In this document: piece after piece, positions 1 through 5,837 of the stretch
Layout: every line of letters starts with the position of its first letter
Numbering within the stretch: the stretch's first letter is position 1
Assembly: GCA_009777685.1 (NCBI GenBank)
Contig: WRLJ01000121.1
Coordinates: 1 to 5,837 of the forward strand
Reading direction: 5' to 3'
Origin: Oscillospiraceae bacterium
Lineage (GTDB): Bacteria; Bacillota; Clostridia; Oscillospirales; UBA929
Length of the DNA stretch: 5,837 nucleotides
Position numbers and translations under genes: made by a program
Notes under the pieces: generated by a model
What the model was told of the DNA's origin: nothing
The model's input: only the letters and a program-made list of their open reading frames with translations
Databases searched by the model: none

Positions 1-12
1 TGTACGCCCCCA

Positions 13-51
13 GGGGGGGGGGGGCGGAGGCGAGAGGGGGCGGGAGGGGGG
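13..51 (+). other. G-rich tract with 12-base G run
   Basis: Bases 13-24 are twelve consecutive G, followed by further G runs at 36-40, 42-44 and 46-51. Four G tracts with loops of about 11, 3 and 1 bases could form a non-canonical quadruplex; the first gap is longer than the usual limit of 7. No reading frame here resembles a known protein. The run sits within 25 bases of the window edge, so an assembly or sequencing problem at this homopolymer is also possible. Confidence 0.5.
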
Positions 52-78
52 TGAACTTGGGCGGGTCACACCCCTCCC
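42..78. repeat. Strong GC-rich hairpin upstream of the glucuronidase gene
   Basis: Bases 42-54 pair with 66-78 around an 11-base loop (55-65). Twelve of 13 positions pair, the only mismatch being G50 against A70. No T run follows on the + strand, so it is not a standard terminator for that direction. It may be the end of an upstream transcript or a structural repeat. Just downstream is a perfect 10-base palindrome, CGGCGCGCCG, at 101-110. Confidence 0.5.
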
Positions 79-150
79 CCGGCGCGCAAAATGGGGGCCA
101 CGGCGCGCCGAGGTCGTCGCGCCCTATGCGTGGCCTGTGCGGGAACTTTG

Positions 151-200
151 TCAATCCTCAGTCGGCTTCGCCGACAGCTCCTTTGGCAAAGGAGCCTTGC
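151..200. repeat. Tandem-hairpin intergenic palindromic element
   Basis: Two hairpins stand almost back to back. The first pairs GTCGGC (161-166) with GCCGAC (170-175) around TTC. The second pairs GCTCCTTT (177-184) with AAAGGAGC (188-195) around GGC. The pattern CCTCAGTC-hairpin, then AGCTCC-hairpin ending GGAGCCTT, resembles a dispersed element that I recall from intergenic regions of gut Oscillospiraceae genomes. That recognition is from memory and needs a genome-wide count. The element is not coding, and its T tract lies inside the stem, so it does not look like a classic terminator. It ends about 37 bases upstream of the promoter -35 box. Confidence 0.65.
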
Positions 201-236
201 GGGGACATCGCGTGTGAAAACATTGGGAACGGAGGA

Positions 237-265
237 TTGAGAAACGCGCGGCTGTGTAGTATACT
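237..265 (+). promoter_or_regulatory. Sigma-A-type promoter for the glucuronidase-PHP unit
   Basis: A -35 box TTGAGA (237-242; five of six match TTGACA) is separated by exactly 17 bases from a -10 box TATACT (260-265; five of six match TATAAT). Transcription would start near 271-273, giving a leader of about 47 bases before the ATG at 319. I see no clear operator dyad or catabolite-response site overlapping it. The spacing and the match at both boxes in otherwise GC-rich DNA make this a convincing housekeeping promoter. Confidence 0.75.
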
Positions 266-304
266 GGGAAGAAGAGACCTTACGGGACGGCTGACCGGAT
301 TGAC

Positions 305-311
305 AAGGAGG
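305..311 (+). promoter_or_regulatory. Ribosome binding site of the glucuronidase gene
   Basis: AAGGAGG lies 7 bases before the ATG at 319, a perfect Shine-Dalgarno match at ideal spacing. It fixes the start of the glucuronidase gene. Confidence 0.85.
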
Positions 312-318
312 AGCAGCG

Positions 319-2085
319 ATGGAAAAGCAAACGGGCAATTTTCAGGAAGGCATCCATACGCCGGATTTTTGGGAGCGCTACAGGGAGCGGCTGCTTCCCG
401 CCGCCGTCATCGCGGACCGCTTCCGCGAAACGGAGAGCCTGGACGGGGTGTGGCGCTATGGAATCGACCAGTACGATTCCTGCCTGCGCAACCGGTGGTT
501 TGAGGAACGGGAAACCGACGGGGACGGGCGCGCGCTGCCGCTGGATTACAGCTTTGACCACTGGGACACGATCCGCGTCCCGTCGTGCTGGAACCTGCAC
601 AGCGAAAAGCTGTTCCTGTACGAGGGCAGCGTCGTATACACCCGCAAGTTTTCCTACCGGAGCCGCGGCGAGCAGCGGGTGTTCCTCAAGTTCGGGGGCG
701 CGAACTACCGCGCGGCGGTGTTCGTGAACCAATCCTACCTGGGCCTTCACCAGGGCGGCTCGACGCCGTTTTATGTCGAGGTCACCGGCCTTCTGCAAGC
801 GGAAAACCGCCTGCTGGTCGTCGTCAATAACACCCGCCGGCGCGGCGGTGTCCCCGCCGATAACACCGACTGGTTCAACTACGGCGGCCTCTACCGCGGC
901 GTAGAGCTGATCCGCCTGCCGGGGGCGTTCATCCGCTCCTTTTCCGCCGGGCTTGAACCGGACGGGCGGTTTAACCGTATCTATGCCCGCGTCGGCATCG
1001 ACGGCGCGCGGGACGGCGTTGCGATACTCAAGATTCCTGAGCTGGGGCTTGCCGCCGAAATCCGCGTCAAGGACGGGCAGGGCGCCGTTTCCCTGCCGGC
1101 CGCCCCGGAACTGTGGAGCCCCGGCCATCCGAAGCTGTATGACGTTTCCGTGGAATTCGGCTCTGACAAGCTGACAGAGCGGATCGGGTTCCGCGAGATA
1201 CGGGCCGAAGGACGCGAGATTCTGCTCAACGGGAAAAGCATCTTCCTGAAAGGCGTCTGCGCCCATGAGGAAAGTGTGACCAACGGGAAATCCGTCACGG
1301 AGGAGGAGATACGGGAGAATTACGCCCTGGCCAAAGAAATGAACTGCAACTTCATGCGCCTGGCGCACTATCCCCATTCGGAGGCCGCCGCCCGTATCGC
1401 CGACGAGGCCGGGATTCTCCTGTGGGCGGAGATTCCCGTTTACTGGGCCATCGAGTTTGACGACCCGGCCGTCTACGCCGACGCGGAAAACCAGCTGACC
1501 GCCCTGATCGCCCGCGACATCAACCGCGCCTCCGTGATTCTCTGGTCGGTGGGCAACGAAAACGCGGATACGGACGCCCGCCTGGCCTTTATGGGCGCGC
1601 TGGCGGACAAGGCGCGCGCGCTGGACGGCACGAGGCTGATCTCGGCGGCCTGCCTCGTGGACCATGAAAAGCTGGAAATCACCGACCGTCTGGCGGAGAA
1701 AATCGATGTGATCGGCATCAATGAGTATTACGGCTGGTATGACCCCGATTTTTCCAAGCTGCCCCGGATGTTCGCCAACAGCCAGCCGCAAAAGCCCGTC
1801 ATCATCAGCGAGTTCGGCGCGGACGCCAAAGCCGGCCACCACGGCCCGCGCGAGGAGATGTACTCGGAGGAGTTTCAGCTCGCCGTCTATGAAAAGCAGC
1901 TGGAAACGCTGTCGGCCATCGACTATGTCAAAGGGATCAGCCCGTGGATTTTCTTTGATTTCCGCTGTCCGCGCAGACTGCACTTCATGCAGAACCATTA
2001 CAACCTCAAGGGGCTGCTGTCGGCGGACAAGCAGCACCGGAAGCTGGCGTTTTACGCGATGCAGCGGTTTTACGGGCGGGATTAA
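319..2085 (+). CDS. uidA: Beta-glucuronidase-type glycoside hydrolase, family GH2 (no-loop class)
   Basis: This retaining GH2 hydrolase probably removes terminal beta-glucuronic acid from glucuronides or uronic-acid oligosaccharides. It has 588 residues (E. coli GUS has 603) and no signal peptide, so it is cytoplasmic. Domains: jelly-roll sugar-binding (about 20-190, with HQGGSTPF and DWFNYGGLYR), Ig-like (about 190-275), TIM barrel (about 276-588). The acid/base is Glu414 in WSVGNEN and the nucleophile is Glu498 in IISEFGAD. NEYYGWY (468-474) matches the E. coli active-site Tyr segment. Asn562 and Lys564 form the NxK motif that binds the glucuronate carboxylate and separates glucuronidases from beta-galactosidases. 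The segment after EIPVYWAIEF is short, so the bacterial 'Loop 1' seen in drug-glucuronide-processing enzymes is absent; this predicts a preference for larger glucuronides. The start is set by AAGGAGG 7 bases upstream. It is first in a unit with the PHP gene. A galacturonidase specificity cannot be excluded. Confidence 0.9.
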   Translation: MEKQTGNFQEGIHTPDFWERYRERLLPAAVIADRFRETESLDGVWRYGIDQYDSCLRNRWFEERETDGDGRALPLDYSFDHWDTIRVPSCWNLHSEKLFLYEGSVVYTRKFSYRSRGEQRVFLKFGGANYRAAVFVNQSYLGLHQGGSTPFYVEVTGLLQAENRLLVVVNNTRRRGGVPADNTDWFNYGGLYRGVELIRLPGAFIRSFSAGLEPDGRFNRIYARVGIDGARDGVAILKIPELGLAAEIRVKDGQGAVSLPAAPELWSPGHPKLYDVSVEFGSDKLTERIGFREIRAEGREILLNGKSIFLKGVCAHEESVTNGKSVTEEEIRENYALAKEMNCNFMRLAHYPHSEAAARIADEAGILLWAEIPVYWAIEFDDPAVYADAENQLTALIARDINRASVILWSVGNENADTDARLAFMGALADKARALDGTRLISAACLVDHEKLEITDRLAEKIDVIGINEYYGWYDPDFSKLPRMFANSQPQKPVIISEFGADAKAGHHGPREEMYSEEFQLAVYEKQLETLSAIDYVKGISPWIFFDFRCPRRLHFMQNHYNLKGLLSADKQHRKLAFYAMQRFYGRD

Positions 2086-2089
2086 TCGG

Positions 2090-2788
2090 ATGTATCTGTA
2101 CGAAACGCATCTGCATACCGCGCCGGTCAGCGCCTGCGCCGCCGGCTCGCCCGCCGCGCAGGTGCGCGCTTACAAAGCCGCCGGATACGCGGGCATCATC
2201 GTCACGGACCATTTTTTCAATGGGAATTCGGGCTGTCCGTCCGATTGGCCGTGGGATAAAAAGCTGGAGTTTTTCACCTCGGGCTACCGGCAGGCGGAAC
2301 GGGAAGGCCGCCTGTGCGGGCTGGATGTGTTTTTCGGGCTGGAGTATTGTATCCGCGGAACGGAATTTCTGACCTATGGCCTGTCCCCTGAGTTTCTGGC
2401 GGCGCATCCCGGCATGGATACGCTGACCGCGGCGCAGTACAGCGCGCTGGTGCGGGACGGCGGGGGCTATCTCGCCCAGGCGCATCCGTACCGGAAGGAC
2501 TGGTGGATCGCCTCCCCGTTTCCGGTCGATCCCGGGCTGATCGACGGCGTTGAGGTCTATAACGCCTCGATGCCGGACGCGGTCAACGCGAAGGCGCGCG
2601 AATTTGCCCGCCTGCACGGTCTTCCGGCGCAGGCGGGCAGTGATTCCCATTCCATCGGGCTGCCGTTTATGAGCGGGATCGGGCTTGCCCGAAGGGCGGA
2701 GAGCATCGGGGAGATCATAGACGCCCTGAAAGCAAAGCGGGCGAAGCTGATTGTGCCGGAAGGCGCGGAATGCCCGCCTATCCTTTGA
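2090..2788 (+). CDS. PHP-domain metal-dependent hydrolase (phosphoesterase-like), substrate unknown
   Basis: A 232-residue cytoplasmic protein that is one PHP domain, the fold of histidinol phosphatase and of YciV/TrpH-type phosphoesterases, which use two or three metal ions. Visible ligand motifs in order: His7-x-His9, Asp40-His41 in IIVTDHFF, Glu85 in FFGLEY, His132 in AQAHPYR, and Asp185-x-His187 in AGSDSHS. The Asp that usually follows motif I (HxH...SDG) is absent; the segment reads APVSACA. The reading frame is open further upstream inside the glucuronidase gene, but PHP homology begins at this ATG, four bases after the glucuronidase stop. Only a weak GGGCGGG (2074-2080) precedes it, so translation is probably coupled to the upstream gene. 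Its 3' end overlaps the convergent MalG-type gene by 11 bases. The substrate (phosphate ester, nucleotide, RNA or other) is not visible. Confidence 0.85.
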   Translation: MYLYETHLHTAPVSACAAGSPAAQVRAYKAAGYAGIIVTDHFFNGNSGCPSDWPWDKKLEFFTSGYRQAEREGRLCGLDVFFGLEYCIRGTEFLTYGLSPEFLAAHPGMDTLTAAQYSALVRDGGGYLAQAHPYRKDWWIASPFPVDPGLIDGVEVYNASMPDAVNAKAREFARLHGLPAQAGSDSHSIGLPFMSGIGLARRAESIGEIIDALKAKRAKLIVPEGAECPPIL

Positions 2789-2800
2789 CCGCGCCGCCGG
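2756..2800. other. Inverted repeat spanning the overlapping convergent gene ends
   Basis: GGCGCGG (2762-2768) pairs with CCGCGCC (2789-2795). CCGG (2756-2759) can extend the stem with CCGG (2797-2800) across a small 2-by-1 internal loop. The 20-base main loop contains both stop codons: TAG of the MalG-type gene (2778-2780, - strand) and TGA of the PHP gene (2786-2788). There is no T run on either side. It may be a weak bidirectional end signal, or a chance product of GC-rich coding sequence. Confidence 0.35.
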
Positions 2801-3632
2801 TGATTCCCTCGACGTAGTTTTTCTGCATGACCATGAACAGGCCGGCGATGGGGATGGAGACCAGCACGGCCCCGGCGCAGAACGCGGTCCACCACCGGAA
2901 CACGTTCTCCCGCTCCAGCATCCGGAAAAGCCCCAGAGCGATGGTGAAGTTATTGTAATTGTCCTTCATGATCACGCTGGCGAGGATGAAGTCCACCCAC
3001 GGGGCGATAAAGGTGGTCAGCACCGTGTAGGTGATGACCGGACGGGACAGGGGCAGGGTGATCCGGGTGAAGGTCTGCCACTTCGTACAGCCGTCCAAAT
3101 GGGCGGATTCGTCCAGCTCCGTGGGGATGGTGTCGAAAAACCCCTTCATAATGTAGTACCCGAGACCCGCGCCGCCGGAATAGACCAGCACCAGCGCCAG
3201 CAGCGTCTGGTCCAGCCCGAAGAGCTTGATCAAATGGTAAATGGCGATCACGCTCATAAATCCGGGGAACATGCCCAGCACCAGCGCGATGTTCATCATC
3301 GGCCGCCGCATCTTGAAGCGCAGGCGGGAGAAGGCGTAGGAGGTGAACAGAACGAAGAAGGTAGCGATCGCGCAGCTGGAAACGGCCACCACCAGCGTGT
3401 TGAGGAACCATCGCGGGTAGTTGAACAGGCTGGTGTCGGTAAACAGCCGGGTGTAGTTTTCAAAGGTCCACTCCCGGGGGATGATATAGCCGTCCAGCCA
3501 AGCGCCCGGTTCTCCCCGGAAGGATGTGATGACCAGATACACGATGGGAAGCAGCCACAGGATGGAGAGTACCGCCAGCGCAATGTAAATGCCGGCATTG
3601 GCGAGAAGCGACCTCAATTTCATGCTGTTCAT
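2778..3632 (-). CDS. Carbohydrate ABC transporter permease, MalG/MdxG/GanQ type
   Basis: The second inner-membrane permease of a type I sugar importer (CUT1 family), pairing with the MalF-type subunit. It has 284 residues, normal for the family, with about six membrane segments (roughly 12-36, 76-100, 112-135, 142-162, 200-220, 251-270). The cytoplasmic EAA loop that docks the ATPase is at 175-194: Glu175, Ala177, Gly181, Ile191, Leu193, Pro194, with Ser in place of the first Ala. The C-terminus YVEGITGGAVKG is typical of maltodextrin/galactan MalG-GanQ proteins. The ATG overlaps the upstream TGA as ATGA, and AAGGAGG (3643-3649) lies 10 bases before it inside the end of the previous gene, so translation should be coupled. 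A second Met three codons in is too far from this site. Its 3' end overlaps the PHP gene. Confidence 0.92.
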   Translation of the reverse strand: MNSMKLRSLLANAGIYIALAVLSILWLLPIVYLVITSFRGEPGAWLDGYIIPREWTFENYTRLFTDTSLFNYPRWFLNTLVVAVSSCAIATFFVLFTSYAFSRLRFKMRRPMMNIALVLGMFPGFMSVIAIYHLIKLFGLDQTLLALVLVYSGGAGLGYYIMKGFFDTIPTELDESAHLDGCTKWQTFTRITLPLSRPVITYTVLTTFIAPWVDFILASVIMKDNYNNFTIALGLFRMLERENVFRWWTAFCAGAVLVSIPIAGLFMVMQKNYVEGITGGAVKG

Positions 3633-5020
3633 CGGAACGTCTCCTCCTTTTTGGCCGAAGCCGTGATATTAAAGGCGATCAGCCCCATGGCCGCGCTGAG
3701 CAGGAACGTGATGATGCCGATTACGCTGGCCAGGTTGTAGTCGCCGCGCGTCACCGTCAGGCTGTACAGCCAGGTAACCAGAAGGTCCGTCTTGCCCGCG
3801 TGATAATAGTCGACGGAGGGGGGGCCGCCCCCGGTTAAGAAGAAGATGGCGTTGAAATTGTTGATGTTGCCGATGAACTGGGTGATCAGATAGGGCGCGG
3901 TGACGGCCAGCATATAGGGCAGCGTGATGGAGCGGAACTGCCGCACGGGGCCGGCCCCGTCTATGCGGGCGGCCTCGAACAGGTCCGCGGGGATGTTCAT
4001 CAGGATGCCTGAGGTGATCAGCATGGTGTAGGGAATGCCGATCCACAGGTTGACCACGATGACCGTTACGCGGGCGATGCCGGGGTCCCGGAGAAACTGG
4101 ACCGGGGAAAAGCCGAGGGCCCGCATAAAATCGCTTTGCAGGAGCGTGTTGATCGGGCCAAGGTCGCCGAGCAGCTGCCGCATAAACAGCAGGGTGACAA
4201 ACCCCGGGACCGCGATGGCAATGACAAAGCAGGTGCGCCACAGGGATTTCAGCCGGATGCCCTGCTTGTTGATCATCAGGGCCACGATCATGCCGAAGAA
4301 ATAGTTGAGGAAGGTGGCGAATACCGCCCAGATCAGGGTCCAGCCCAGAATGCGGATGAAGGTGTTGCCCAGAACCCCGTTGAGACTGAGCATATCGGTG
4401 AAGTTTTGCATCCCCACCCAGGTAAACAGGTTGCCCGGCGGCTGATGCAGGCGGTCGAAGTTGGTGAACGCCAGCAGGATCATAAAGATGATGGGCAGCG
4501 CGGTAAAGGCGGCCACCCCCAGCACGGGCAGGGACAGCATGGTGGTGTGGACATTCTTGTCCAGCAAATCCCGCAAATCCTGCCGGAAGCCGGCGGGGCG
4601 CTTGCCGCTCCGGATCAGGGTCTCTGCGGCGTAGGCCGCCTTGACCGCGGAGAGATGGACCGCCAGACCCGCCGCCAGCAGGGCAAAGGCGAACACCGAA
4701 TAGAGGAGAATTTGAAGCGAGTTGTCGCCCGGGACATTGATGGGGATTTGATAGATCGGGTCCAGAACGCTGGTCATCTCCCGGGTGCCCAGCGTGGCGA
4801 AATCCCGTACATACTGCCAGCCAAAGGAGATAAAGCCGGCCAGCGTGAGGATTTGGACCGCGAGATACAGCAGGCCTCTGGCGAACTGCCCGTAGATCAG
4901 GCAGCCGAAGCCGGAGATCAGCGCCGTGGTCTTCGTGGGCCAGCTTCCGCGGGTCAGGGCGTGGATCAGAGATACAGAGTCCCTTTCCCGGGGCTTTTTT
5001 TGCTTTTGTTTTTCAGCCAA
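3629..5020 (-). CDS. Sugar ABC transporter permease, MalF/MdxF/GanP type
   Basis: The first membrane-spanning subunit of the CUT1 importer. It has 463 residues: a basic N-terminal tail (KQKQKKPRER), N-terminal hydrophobic segments (about 31-70 and 101-125), a cytoplasmic stretch, then the permease core from about 160. The EAA loop is canonical: Glu349-Ala-Ala, Gly355, Ile365, Leu367, Pro368. NNFNAIFFLTGGGP (387-400) is a MalF hallmark. Only about 45 residues separate the two core segments where E. coli MalF has its large P2 periplasmic loop, which fits a Gram-positive importer with a lipid-anchored binding protein. The start is TTG at 5018-5020. An in-frame TGA two codons upstream rules out an earlier start, no in-frame Met occurs until residue 82, and GGGAG (5031-5035) lies 10 bases upstream. 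No ATPase gene is visible; these systems often share an MsmX-type ATPase encoded elsewhere. Confidence 0.92.
   Translation of the reverse strand: MAEKQKQKKPRERDSVSLIHALTRGSWPTKTTALISGFGCLIYGQFARGLLYLAVQILTLAGFISFGWQYVRDFATLGTREMTSVLDPIYQIPINVPGDNSLQILLYSVFAFALLAAGLAVHLSAVKAAYAAETLIRSGKRPAGFRQDLRDLLDKNVHTTMLSLPVLGVAAFTALPIIFMILLAFTNFDRLHQPPGNLFTWVGMQNFTDMLSLNGVLGNTFIRILGWTLIWAVFATFLNYFFGMIVALMINKQGIRLKSLWRTCFVIAIAVPGFVTLLFMRQLLGDLGPINTLLQSDFMRALGFSPVQFLRDPGIARVTVIVVNLWIGIPYTMLITSGILMNIPADLFEAARIDGAGPVRQFRSITLPYMLAVTAPYLITQFIGNINNFNAIFFLTGGGPPSVDYYHAGKTDLLVTWLYSLTVTRGDYNLASVIGIITFLLSAAMGLIAFNITASAKKEETFR
3643..3649 (-). promoter_or_regulatory. Ribosome binding site of the MalG-type gene inside the MalF-type gene
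   Basis: On the - strand AAGGAGG sits 10 bases before the ATG at 3630-3632, within the last codons (KKEE) of the MalF-type gene. It selects the first of two nearby Met codons and supports coupled translation across the ATGA junction. Confidence 0.75.
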
Positions 5021-5048
5021 ACCTCATTCACTCCCATATTAGAATAGT

Positions 5049-5079
5049 CGTTGGGGTGAGGCATGGCCTCACCCCAACG
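5049..5079 (-). promoter_or_regulatory. Intergenic hairpin between binding-protein and permease genes
   Basis: A perfect 14-base-pair stem (5049-5062 with 5066-5079) encloses a 3-base loop. It starts 14 bases past the binding-protein stop codon and ends 28 bases before the permease start. On the - strand it is followed by ACTATTCTAATA rather than a clean T run, so it is a poor intrinsic terminator. In maltose operons a structure at this position commonly protects the upstream mRNA from 3' decay or reduces read-through, so that more binding protein than permease is made. That role is inferred here from position. Confidence 0.7.
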
Positions 5080-5093
5080 CAGAAGCGGACGGT

Positions 5094-5837
5094 TTACTCT
5101 GTAATTTGCGCGACCATCGCGTCCAGAAGCGTTTGGAGGTCGGTGCTGTCCTGATTGACCATCGCGGTCCCGAAGGCTCCGGCCGGTCCCCAGTAGGTAT
5201 CGTTGTTGACATCGTTCTGCGAGGTGGCGTGGGCGGCCTGCGCGGCCAGAGCGGCCAGAGCGATGTTCTCATGTACGGCGGGGTTGGCCGCGGCGTTGAT
5301 GTTGGAGGGGCCCATCGCGCGGGCGTTGAAGCGGGCGACCTGGCTGTCCTCGTTGGTGAGGAAGTCGGCGAAGTCCATCGCGACGACGACCTTGCTGGGC
5401 TCGGAAATCAGGGAGTTCACGCCCACCAGCTTATAGCCGCCGAAGGAGCCCATTTGCACCTGCCGGCCGTCCATCGTAAAGGTGGGAAGTTTGGCGGCCG
5501 CGTAGTTTTCGCCCAGGACATCCGAGATGTCTCCGGCGTTCCAGGTGCCCGAGATACCGGCCGAGATGCTGCCTCCGATTCCGCCCTTCAGCACGCTGTC
5601 GTCTCCGTCAATGAAGGCGGGGTGCGCGGCGAACGCCCGCATGGCCGTCGCGGCGCCCAGACCGTTGGCGTTGTTGAAGTCACAGATTTGCTTGCCCTCT
5701 TCGCTCATGGCCAGCGTACCGCCGGCGCCGAGGAAGAAGGACGCGACATACCAGCCGTTGTTGTCCAGATTCATCAGGACCCGTTTGCCGGCGGCGGCGG
5801 AAACCTCCAGAATCTTGTCCAGAGTCTGCACGTCGTC
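5094..5837 (-). CDS. Maltose/maltodextrin-type extracellular sugar-binding protein, C-terminal part (5' end outside window)
   Basis: The solute-binding subunit of the importer, from its C-terminal 247 residues; the frame stays open to the window edge, beginning DDVQTLDKILEVS. Family members are usually about 400-430 residues, so the lipoprotein signal and N-terminal lobe are missing from view. Family 1 binding-protein features: NGWYVASFFLGAGG, the GISGTWNAGD segment, DFADFLTNEDSQVARFNARAMGPSN, and the C-terminal YWGPAGAFGTAMVN...LLDAMVAQITE. By my hand alignment with E. coli MalE, the Trp codons at 5541-5543 and 5190-5192 match Trp230 and Trp340, and the NNGWY aromatic falls near Tyr155; these residues stack on maltodextrin rings. 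This favours an alpha-glucan oligosaccharide ligand, though galacto-oligosaccharide binders are close relatives. It is the promoter-proximal member of the visible operon; the promoter lies beyond 5837. Confidence 0.88.
   Translation of the reverse strand, partial: DDVQTLDKILEVSAAAGKRVLMNLDNNGWYVASFFLGAGGTLAMSEEGKQICDFNNANGLGAATAMRAFAAHPAFIDGDDSVLKGGIGGSISAGISGTWNAGDISDVLGENYAAAKLPTFTMDGRQVQMGSFGGYKLVGVNSLISEPSKVVVAMDFADFLTNEDSQVARFNARAMGPSNINAAANPAVHENIALAALAAQAAHATSQNDVNNDTYWGPAGAFGTAMVNQDSTDLQTLLDAMVAQITE

Noticed and set aside
51..503. A 150-codon + strand frame covering the leader and start of the glucuronidase gene
   Set aside because: It runs through the hairpins and promoter, has no family resemblance, and conflicts with the well-supported gene at 319.
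280..2037. A 585-codon open frame antisense to the glucuronidase gene
   Set aside because: It is the reverse shadow of a GC-rich gene, resembles no family I know, and the sense strand carries a complete GH2 enzyme with its own promoter and ribosome site.
1721..2089. An N-terminal extension of the PHP protein into the glucuronidase gene
   Set aside because: The extra 123 residues are Ser/Arg/Thr-rich out-of-frame translation of the glucuronidase; PHP homology begins at the ATG at 2090.
2751..3740. A 329-codon + strand frame across the MalG-type gene
   Set aside because: Its product is a low-complexity mix rich in His, Gln, Asp and Gly, typical of the antisense of membrane-protein codons; the opposite strand is clearly MalG.
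4136..5047. A 303-codon + strand frame across the MalF-type gene
   Set aside because: Same antisense effect: a hydrophilic Gln/His/Asp-rich product opposite a canonical permease, with no family resemblance.
5049..5079. Intrinsic terminator ending the transcript after the binding-protein gene
   Set aside because: The stem is strong but is not followed by a T run on the - strand; a stabilising or partly terminating structure fits better.
1..5837. A previously undescribed defence, mobile or CRISPR-like system
   Set aside because: All substantial genes belong to recognisable metabolic families; no repeat-spacer array, integrase, transposase, nuclease module or att-like repeats are visible.

Overview
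The window is GC-rich bacterial DNA with two convergent transcription units. The Gram-positive form of the sugar transporter (MalF without the large periplasmic loop, no ATPase gene alongside), the strong AGGAGG ribosome sites, a no-loop gut-type GH2 glucuronidase, and a small palindromic intergenic element of the kind I associate with gut Oscillospiraceae/Ruminococcaceae genomes together suggest a high-GC gut Clostridia member. That placement is an inference.

Layout. Bases 1-318 carry no gene. They hold a G-rich tract with a 12-base G run, a strong hairpin, a tandem-hairpin repeat, a near-consensus sigma-A promoter (TTGAGA, 17 bases, TATACT) and a ribosome site. On the + strand follow a 588-residue GH2 beta-glucuronidase-like enzyme (319-2085) and, four bases later, a 232-residue PHP-domain metal-dependent hydrolase (2090-2788), probably on one transcript. 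On the - strand, reading from the right edge leftwards, lies a sugar ABC importer operon: the C-terminal part of a maltose/maltodextrin-type binding protein (cut by the window edge at 5837), a 29-base hairpin between genes, a MalF-type permease (463 residues, TTG start) and a MalG-type permease (284 residues) joined to MalF by an ATGA overlap. The two units collide tail to tail: the PHP gene and the MalG gene overlap by 11 bases.

How it fits together. The importer should bring in an oligosaccharide, most likely alpha-glucan derived, powered by an ATPase encoded elsewhere. The GH2 enzyme has no signal peptide and should act in the cytoplasm on imported glucuronides. The PHP protein's substrate cannot be told from sequence. 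The units are on opposite strands, so their adjacency is only weak evidence of a shared pathway.

I see no phage, insertion sequence, CRISPR array, tRNA or rRNA, and no convincing new defence or mobile system. The items most worth a second look are the PHP protein paired with the glucuronidase (with an altered metal-binding motif), the hairpin between binding protein and permease genes, the palindromic repeat, and the overlapping convergent gene ends.
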